In this document: positions 38,547 to 44,922 of the stretch, piece by piece | How positions within the stretch are numbered: position 1 is the stretch's first letter | How the letters are laid out: each line of letters begins with the position of its first letter | Source of the DNA: an uncultured Woeseiaceae bacterium | Lineage (GTDB): Bacteria; Pseudomonadota; Gammaproteobacteria; Steroidobacterales; Woeseiaceae | Assembly: GCA_937944275.1 (NCBI GenBank) | Contig: CALDZH010000080.1 | Coordinates: 1 to 44,922 of the forward strand | Length of the DNA stretch: 44,922 bases | Direction: 5' to 3' | The notes under the pieces: model-generated | The model's input: only the letters and a program-made list of their open reading frames with translations | What the model was told of the DNA's origin: nothing | Database searches by the model: none | Made by a program: the position numbers and the translations under genes

Positions 38547-39719
38547 TTAGCGATTGCGCCCCATTTTCTCGTGGCTGCTTACCCATTCGTGGGCGAGGAT
38601 CGCGCATGACAGGGATACGTCACCGGCCAGCACAACGGCGGCGATGATCTCAGCCAGCTTGTCTGCCTTGCCGGAGCCATAACAATCCATCATTTCCAGG
38701 CATTCGCGCTGCGTTGGCAGTGCGGTGCCTCCGCCGTACGTAGCACAGATTACAGACGGCAGGGTTACCGCCCAGTAGAAATCGCCGTTGTCGAGTAGCT
38801 CCCCATAGTTCAGGCCGGCATGGGACTCCGCTACATTAGCGACGTCCTGCCCGGTGGCAATGAACATTGCAGTAATGCCGTTCGCGGAATGGGGGCCGCT
38901 GTAGGCGCCGCCGGCCTGCATCGTGCCGACGCTGGCGATTTGCCGGAAACGATACAGCTTCTCCGTATCCACACGAAGTAGCTCCTTCGCCACGTCTTTC
39001 TTCAGAACGAATTCCGCGATGACGCGTTTGCCGCGCGTCTGGATCATGTTCATCATCGAGTGCTTCTTGTCCGTTTCCATGTTGCCGGACAGAAGATACC
39101 GTGGCTTCAGCGGATGGTTTGCGCGTATCCACTCGCACGCAAAAAGCGTGGCTCTGCCAGTCATGTTCTGGCCCGCGGCGTCGCCGGTCGTGTAGCAGAA
39201 ACGCGTGTACATCATATTAGCGACGATGTACTGCTCGACCTCAATCAACCTGGCTGTCTTCGAGGAGGTCTTCACGACACCGCGTATCGAATCAATGTTC
39301 TCGTCCAGCCATTTGCCGAAATCGCGCGCCTCGATCGCATTATCAAACAGAAATACGGGCGCCCTTTGCATCGAGTGTTTGACGACCGTAGCCCTGACGC
39401 CCCCACATTCGCTGATGACACGCATGCCCCGGCTGTAACTTGCAAGCAAGGTTCCCTCAGTGGTTGCCATCGGGATGTAGAAATCGCCTTCCGCATGTTC
39501 GCCGACCATTGTCAACGGCCCGGCAATACCTAACGGCACCTGAGCGGTGCCAATGAAGTTCTCGATATTGCCGTGTGTTACCGCCGGATCAATTGTATAG
39601 CTCGATACCGTGTCCAGCTTGGCGCCCGTCATTTCCTTTGCGAACGCGGCCCTTTGCGAGGCCATCTCGCGGGTGTAATCGTTGTCCCCATCACGGGGGA
39701 TTCGGTCGGATTTTGACAT
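38547..39719 (-). CDS. Hydroxymethylglutaryl-CoA reductase, class I-like
   Basis: IENFIGTAQVPLGIAGPL, MATTEGTLLASYSRGMR (catalytic Glu), LLSGNMETDKKHSMMNMIQTRGKRVIAEFVL (catalytic Lys), TGQDVANVAESHAG (catalytic Asp), VTLPSVICATYGGGTALPTQRECLEMM, C-terminal AHEWVSSHEKMGRNR (catalytic His). Confidence 0.93.
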   Translation of the reverse strand: MSKSDRIPRDGDNDYTREMASQRAAFAKEMTGAKLDTVSSYTIDPAVTHGNIENFIGTAQVPLGIAGPLTMVGEHAEGDFYIPMATTEGTLLASYSRGMRVISECGGVRATVVKHSMQRAPVFLFDNAIEARDFGKWLDENIDSIRGVVKTSSKTARLIEVEQYIVANMMYTRFCYTTGDAAGQNMTGRATLFACEWIRANHPLKPRYLLSGNMETDKKHSMMNMIQTRGKRVIAEFVLKKDVAKELLRVDTEKLYRFRQIASVGTMQAGGAYSGPHSANGITAMFIATGQDVANVAESHAGLNYGELLDNGDFYWAVTLPSVICATYGGGTALPTQRECLEMMDCYGSGKADKLAEIIAAVVLAGDVSLSCAILAHEWVSSHEKMGRNR

Positions 39720-39747
39720 CAGATTCTCCGATAAACGTTGTCGCGGC

Positions 39748-41157
39748 CTACACTATTTCTTCGAGTTCCGTTAGCGACTGCTCAAGGTAGTCGATGAGGC
39801 GCTGAACGCGCGGCACTGTTTGTCGGCATGCGATGATGCCGAAGTCCAGATTGCCGTGGTAGCTGACGAATGTGATATTCAGTGCAAAGCCATGGAAGAC
39901 TGCAGAAACAGGATAAGAACCAATCAAGGGCGCGCCATTCCAGTAAAGCTGCTCTCTTGGACCTGGAACATTCGAGATAACGGTGCTGACCGGAGGGAAC
40001 CAGTCCGCGACTCCCATCATGCTGGCAACAAATAACGGTGTCTGCATAAGGGTTGCATAAAGGCTGGCTTCCCGAGAAGTAAGTTCGCCGAGCATTTCCT
40101 TGCCGGCTCGTGTCGATTCAACGATTGCTTCGAGCCGGTCGGTCGGATCTGCGTGGCGCGTACCGAGGTCGGCGATGATATAGCTGATTGCAAGAGGCGA
40201 GTCGAAGTCGCCTTTCTCACGGACCGAAACGGGCACCAATGCTCGTAGTGAGTGCTCGGGGAGTTCGTCCAGCTCGTCCAGGTAGCGTCGCAACGCCCCT
40301 GAGCACATTGCCAGAACGACATCGTTAATTGTCACGTCGGCCGCAGCGCTGACGGCGCGAACTCGATCGATACTCCAGGACTGCGCCACGAATCGTCGTG
40401 CACTCGAAACCTGGGTGTTTATGATCGTATGCGGGACATGCCGCCAGGGCACGGCGAGGCCGTCGCCGAGGCCCAGCCATGTCGCCGCGTAACTTTTGAT
40501 CACGCCCAGGAAATGCGCCGATGTATCAAACTGCGCTTTGAAGAACTCGGCCATTGCCTTGAGCTCAAACTCGCTCGGTGCTAGATCGGCATTTCGGGTC
40601 TTTCCGTGTTTCGCTTTATACCGCTCGTGCGCCTCGATCGACAGCGGCGATACATTGATTTCGGCGTCAGGGTCGGGTGAGCAACCTCCCTCGGTAATTC
40701 GAACACCTGCGACGCCGTCGATGGTTGCATGATGGAGCTTGGAGTAAACGGCGAACTGACGATTCTGCAGACCCTCGATCAGGTGGGCTTCCCAGAGCGG
40801 GCGGCTTCTATCGAGCAATGTGGAGTGAAGCCGTGACACCAGCGCAAATAACTCGCGATATCTCCCCGGTTTGGGCAATGCCGCATGCTGAACGTGATAG
40901 TCGAGATCGAGATCCGGGTCCTCCTCCCAGTAGAGAGGCCCGAAGCGTCCCAGCATTCCTTGGGCCACCCGATGAGCAAATGGCTTACGCAGCTCTGTGC
41001 TCGAACGATAGGTCTCACCAAGCCGCGCCATGAATTTCCGTTGATTGGCGCCCTTGGGGAACTCGAACAAATTCAGGCCGGCCACATGCATCGGCGCTTC
41101 GCGGGTCTCGAGATGCAGGAATCCCGCGTCCAATAGATCAATTCTGTCCACGCGCAA
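39748..41157 (-). CDS. Wax ester synthase/diacylglycerol acyltransferase (WS/DGAT) family
   Basis: MRVDRIDLLDAGFLHLETREAPMHVAGLNLFEFP, active-site HHATIDG (HHxxxDG), SNVPGPREQLYWNGAPLIGSYPVSAVFHGFALNITFVSYHGNLDFGI. Confidence 0.93.
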   Translation of the reverse strand: MRVDRIDLLDAGFLHLETREAPMHVAGLNLFEFPKGANQRKFMARLGETYRSSTELRKPFAHRVAQGMLGRFGPLYWEEDPDLDLDYHVQHAALPKPGRYRELFALVSRLHSTLLDRSRPLWEAHLIEGLQNRQFAVYSKLHHATIDGVAGVRITEGGCSPDPDAEINVSPLSIEAHERYKAKHGKTRNADLAPSEFELKAMAEFFKAQFDTSAHFLGVIKSYAATWLGLGDGLAVPWRHVPHTIINTQVSSARRFVAQSWSIDRVRAVSAAADVTINDVVLAMCSGALRRYLDELDELPEHSLRALVPVSVREKGDFDSPLAISYIIADLGTRHADPTDRLEAIVESTRAGKEMLGELTSREASLYATLMQTPLFVASMMGVADWFPPVSTVISNVPGPREQLYWNGAPLIGSYPVSAVFHGFALNITFVSYHGNLDFGIIACRQTVPRVQRLIDYLEQSLTELEEIV

Positions 41158-41235
41158 ATTCTACCGGAATACGAGTCCGAATCAGCGCGCTACGGCATAG
41201 GTAGTTTCATCAGTCATGGAGGTGTTGTGCACAAA

Positions 41236-41257
41236 AAAGGGCCCTTGCGGGCCCTTT
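41236..41257 (-). terminator. Intrinsic terminator for the Bax inhibitor-1 family gene
   Basis: AAAGGGCCC-TTGC-GGGCCCTTT perfect 9-bp stem, 24 bp past the stop, with A-tract on + (T-tract on -). Confidence 0.85.
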
Positions 41258-41281
41258 ATTATTAGTGAAGTAATCGAGTTT

Positions 41282-41977
41282 CTAGTCGCGACTCATGAAC
41301 AGCCGGAGGATGTACCAGAACATCATGGCAATCGATGAGAACAAGGCCATCGATGCGGCGACATACTTGTCCTGCGGGTAGTGGTGCATGATGTTGGATG
41401 TGTCATACAGCACGGCAACACCGGCGAATCCGATCATGCCCACCGAGAACCAAGTGCCGAGGTTCCAGCCGAAGATGAGCGACGTGGCGATCAGGCCCAT
41501 CGCAATAAAAAAGCCCCAGACGAGCACGCTTCGCAGAAAGGAGAAGTCCTTACGCGTGATCATGACGGTAGCGACTAAAGCGGCACATCCAAATAACGTT
41601 ACGACCGCGGCGCTTTCAATCATGCTTCCGCTCTGATCCATAATCAGCGCCATCGCGAGCATAGGCACGAACATCAGGGACCACGCGACAACCAATACCG
41701 CAAAGGCGACGTATTGGGATGTCGTCGACTTCAACGTGTGGGCAAAATGGCTTGCACCCCAACTCAGGCCGATAAATGCAGCAAGGACCAACATTGGGCT
41801 ATTCAGCATCGGTTCTGCGATTTGCCACGCAACGCCGGACGAGAACAAATAGGTCTCGATCGCGAGTACGGCGAGTAACGCGCCAACGACGTGCGCGTAG
41901 CACTTCCAGATGAATGCCGACCGATCTTCAGTCGAAAGGGCCGCAACCGGCGCCATTGTGTTCAGGTTGTCTTGCAT
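41282..41977 (-). CDS. Bax inhibitor-1 / YccA family membrane protein
   Basis: Seven hydrophobic segments, VLYDTSNIMHHYPQDKYVAASMALFSSIAMMFWYILRLF. Confidence 0.92.
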   Translation of the reverse strand: MQDNLNTMAPVAALSTEDRSAFIWKCYAHVVGALLAVLAIETYLFSSGVAWQIAEPMLNSPMLVLAAFIGLSWGASHFAHTLKSTTSQYVAFAVLVVAWSLMFVPMLAMALIMDQSGSMIESAAVVTLFGCAALVATVMITRKDFSFLRSVLVWGFFIAMGLIATSLIFGWNLGTWFSVGMIGFAGVAVLYDTSNIMHHYPQDKYVAASMALFSSIAMMFWYILRLFMSRD

Positions 41978-42064
41978 ACGAGCAACTCCAGGATGGTTGA
42001 ATTTGACGTGAGTCTAACAAGAATCAGACCCCGATCTGGTGATTTAGGTTCCAATTTCAAGTCA

Positions 42065-42724
42065 TCACCACGGTAATGTGTATCCCTCTGCGTGCCAGAA
42101 ACCGCCAGTATTGTCGAGATTGAGTTCGTTGAGTCGCTCAATCAGTCCTCGTGCGGAGTCGGCGGCAGAAATACCGTGCTGGCCGGTCATGTCAGTCGCA
42201 ACGAGCCCAGGGTGCAGGAGCGCAACGGCGATGCCACGCGGTTTCAATTCGTGCATCAGGTTTATTCCGATCATGTTTACAGCGGTTTTTGACGCCCGGT
42301 AACCCCAGTTGCCACCGGATCCGTTGTCATCGATAGAGCCGACGCGGCTGGTCACAATAGCGACTTTCGACCCCTTTCGGAGGTTTTCCGCCAGGGCCTC
42401 CGTGACCCGTAACGGGCCGAGGGTATTGACCTCGTACTGCTGCAGCATCGTGTCGTAATCTATTTCTCCGAACTTATCCCGGAGGAGGATGCCGGCATTG
42501 TTGATCAGTATATCGAGTGGCTCGTCGCCGATCGCGGCTTTGAGGGCCTGTACCGAAGGGCTATCGGACACGTTAATGCCGTCAATGACGCGTATGCCGA
42601 GTGCGTTGAGCTCCGGGGTCGATGTTCGACACAAGCCAATGACGTTATCGCCGCGAGCCTGAAGCTGCGTGACGAGCTGCAGGCCGATTCCTCGGTTGCA
42701 ACCGGTGACGAGGGAAGTGGGCAT
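42065..42724 (-). CDS. SDR family NAD(P)-dependent oxidoreductase
   Basis: SLVTGCNRGIGLQLVTQL (TGxxxGIG), LINNAG, YRASKTAVNMIG (YxxxK). Confidence 0.93.
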   Translation of the reverse strand: MPTSLVTGCNRGIGLQLVTQLQARGDNVIGLCRTSTPELNALGIRVIDGINVSDSPSVQALKAAIGDEPLDILINNAGILLRDKFGEIDYDTMLQQYEVNTLGPLRVTEALAENLRKGSKVAIVTSRVGSIDDNGSGGNWGYRASKTAVNMIGINLMHELKPRGIAVALLHPGLVATDMTGQHGISAADSARGLIERLNELNLDNTGGFWHAEGYTLPW

Positions 42725-42816
42725 GTCTGGTCTCCTGATTGGTTACTGTTAACGGATATCGGGAATTTAAGGCCATGCCGGTTGGCGTGTGTGTTCGGCA
42801 ATTACTTATTCTAAAT

Positions 42817-42835
42817 GATAATGATTCGCATTTAC
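42817..42835. promoter_or_regulatory. Fur-box-like site GATAATGATTCGCATTTAC
   Basis: 14/19 identity to the Fur consensus GATAATGATAATCATTATC, in the SDR/porin divergent intergenic region. Confidence 0.55.
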
Positions 42836-42848
42836 ACTTATTGGCAAT

Positions 42849-44018
42849 ATGTTGCCAGACGGGATAGCCGGTAGTAGATGGGCTCATGCGGGGAAGGTCG
42901 CGTCCTCGATATTGGGTCTGATGTTCGTATTCTCTGCGAGCTTGGCCAACAGTTATGAATTTGAGGTTGTGTATTCTGGCGATGTTCTGACAAACAGTTC
43001 GGGTGGTATTGAGACAGGTACTCGCTACCTTGATAACCTGGATCTGAACCTTGAGGTCGATGTTGCTCAAGCTTGGGGAATCGGCTCAGGCAAGCTTTTT
43101 GTTCACGGTCTATACAACAACGGCGGGACGTTTTCCGATGAACTGGTTGGCGACCTGCAGATCGTCAGCAATATTGAAGCTGAAGAAGCCTGGCGCATAT
43201 TTGAGGCATGGTATGAGCTAGGCGGTGACACGTGGTCCTTCAGAACCGGGCTATATGATCTCAACAGCGAGTTCGATGTTAATGAGGTCGGTTCAATTTT
43301 TTTGCACAGCTCGCATGGCATCGGTGCCGACTTGGGCCAGACAGGAGAGAACGGGCCAAGCATCTTTCCAGTCTCTTCTCTGGCATTACGTGGCGAGGTG
43401 CAAGTCGAATCGTTAACCGTTCGCGTGGCGGTGCTGGACGCTGTGCCCGGAGATCCGGACGATGGGGCCAGTAATGCGATTGATCTCAACAGTGCGGATG
43501 GCTATCTGACGATCACGGAGTTTGATGTGCCGATAACGAAGTCGGCGCGCCTGTGGACCGGTTACTGGCGATATTCTGGTGAATTTGAGCGACTGTCTGA
43601 TGCTGGTTTCAGTGCCGGCAATGATGGCTGGTATGTCGGTGGCGAACAACGTTTCCGCATTGGTTCACGCTCAGCCGCGTGGTTTCTGCGCTACGGCCAG
43701 GCCGAGGAACAGCTGAACAAGGTAAAAGACTATACCGGCATTGGCTTTGTGATAGACGGGCTCATTGCGGCACGGCCTGGGGATCAATTCGGAATGGCGG
43801 TTGCGTCCGCTATGGCGGGCGCCCCTTACCGGGATAGCCTCAAGCAGGCAGGAGATAGCACTGAACCGCGCGAGACCGCATGGGAAGTAACGTATCGCGC
43901 ACAAATCAACCAGCACTTTTTCCTGCAGCCGGACATCCAGTATGTGCAAAACCCTTCATTTTCAACTGAACTCGACGACGCCTTGGTTCTCGGGTTTCGG
44001 TTTGAGCTGATTTACTAA
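42849..44018 (+). CDS. Carbohydrate-selective porin OprB family
   Basis: Signal peptide; DNLDLNLEVDVAQAWGIGSGKLFVHGLYNNGGTFSDELVGDLQIVSNIEA...LYELWYEL-type segment WRIFEAWYELGGDTWSFRTGLYDLNSEFDVNEVGSIFLHSSHGIGADL; C-terminal beta strand ending LVLGFRFELIY. Confidence 0.85.
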   Translation: MLPDGIAGSRWAHAGKVASSILGLMFVFSASLANSYEFEVVYSGDVLTNSSGGIETGTRYLDNLDLNLEVDVAQAWGIGSGKLFVHGLYNNGGTFSDELVGDLQIVSNIEAEEAWRIFEAWYELGGDTWSFRTGLYDLNSEFDVNEVGSIFLHSSHGIGADLGQTGENGPSIFPVSSLALRGEVQVESLTVRVAVLDAVPGDPDDGASNAIDLNSADGYLTITEFDVPITKSARLWTGYWRYSGEFERLSDAGFSAGNDGWYVGGEQRFRIGSRSAAWFLRYGQAEEQLNKVKDYTGIGFVIDGLIAARPGDQFGMAVASAMAGAPYRDSLKQAGDSTEPRETAWEVTYRAQINQHFFLQPDIQYVQNPSFSTELDDALVLGFRFELIY

Positions 44019-44260
44019 ATCGGCAATCCTTACGGCGAAATCGGCCGATAAAGTGGGAAGTAGTCTTATCGTACTAAGATTCAATCACTTATGGCGGATC
44101 TCGCAGGTACTGGACGTCAGATTCGGGCAGATTATCAAAGACCTAATAATCGTGACACATCCTGCAGATTCTGGCCTGAAAAAGCACTTTCGTTGGAGAA
44201 TTGTGACCTGGATCAGTGATTGCTACGGCTGATTATGAAAAAAAGGGGCCAATTCTCTCA

Positions 44261-44922
44261 ATGGAAGTACCCGATATGTTGAGGCATCAAATAGCGAAGT
44301 TTTCGATCGCGTCTATTTGCGTCATTTACGCCGGCATCGCCCTCGCGGAAGACTTTTCCGGATACAGTGACGAGGCCGCGTTACTGAAGACGGTCAAAAG
44401 TATTCCGGCATCAGATAAATCCGCTAACGCGTCAGGTTATGCGCGATTACTGGCTCTAAACCCAAACAGTAATTATTATTGGGCGAAGTTTGAGAGGTAC
44501 TCTGGCTCGGACGAGTCGGCAATATTGAGGGTGGTCAGGGGTATTCCCGCATCGAACAAATCCGCCAACGCGGCTGGTTATCTTCGATTATTGGCGTTGG
44601 ATCCGAACAACGATCTATACCGGGCGAAATTCGAAAAGTACTCCGGTCAATCAAAACGGCTTAGCTCCGTCAGTTCGGCGTCCGATCTCGGCCGCTTTCT
44701 TGTGGGTAGCTGGTGTCTGATTGATGACAGCCCGACGTATGTCTCAGGTCCGTATGTGGAGAAGCTCGTCGTAATGAAAGACGGTAGCTACACGCTTTTT
44801 TCAAAGCAAGCATCGGCCATGGTTTGGGAGGGTGCAAAAGCACGAGGCAGGTTCACCTTTGGTGAAGGTCGATACCCCAATACCGGCGAAAAGTACTTCT
44901 CCGCAACGCCGAATGAATACAA
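44261..44922 (+). CDS. Secreted protein with two ~47-aa helical tandem repeats, truncated by window end
   Basis: Open frame from ATG 44261 to the window end (not in ORF track). Signal peptide IAKFSIASICVIYAGIALA; repeats SDEAALLKTVKSIPASDKSANASGYARLLALNPNSNYYWAKFERYSG and SDESAILRVVRGIPASNKSANAAGYLRLLALDPNNDLYRAKFEKYSG. Confidence 0.75.
   Translation, partial: MEVPDMLRHQIAKFSIASICVIYAGIALAEDFSGYSDEAALLKTVKSIPASDKSANASGYARLLALNPNSNYYWAKFERYSGSDESAILRVVRGIPASNKSANAAGYLRLLALDPNNDLYRAKFEKYSGQSKRLSSVSSASDLGRFLVGSWCLIDDSPTYVSGPYVEKLVVMKDGSYTLFSKQASAMVWEGAKARGRFTFGEGRYPNTGEKYFSATPNEY

Overview
This window looks like a gammaproteobacterial chromosome segment (inferred from gene content and order) and is mostly conserved housekeeping DNA. 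The left ~2.4 kb is accessory: an IS1182-type transposase remnant, an intact IS3-family element (orfA/orfB, TIRs about 102..1604) and a RHH/RelE-ParE toxin-antitoxin pair preceded by a perfect 19-nt palindrome. The rest, left to right: LMW protein-tyrosine phosphatase; rne / rluC (divergent); maf; yceD-rpmF-plsX-fabH; a DUF1232-like protein; GST; L,D-transpeptidase; an alanine-zipper lipoprotein; the SOS mutagenesis cluster lexA-imuA-imuB-dnaE2 with two LexA boxes; gspC-D-E-F (T2SS) plus a small very acidic protein; clpS-clpA; infA; aat; a FemAB/GNAT-like protein; trxB; ftsK-lolA-VanZ-like-rarA-serS; a TPR-like protein; a class I-type HMG-CoA reductase beside a WS/DGAT-type acyltransferase; a Bax inhibitor-1 family protein; an SDR divergent from an OprB-like porin with a Fur-box-like site; and a truncated secreted protein with ~47-aa tandem repeats at the right edge. 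I found no CRISPR array, rRNA, tRNA, prophage or obvious defence island. I do not see a clearly new multi-gene system. The observations most worth checking are: a REP/BIME-like hairpin cluster forming the N-terminal extension of ImuB, a GspE that has lost its tetracysteine zinc motif in a gspCDEF-only operon, the HMGR + WS/DGAT pair, the Fur-box/OprB arrangement, a terminator embedded in coding sequence, and the terminal tandem-repeat secreted protein.
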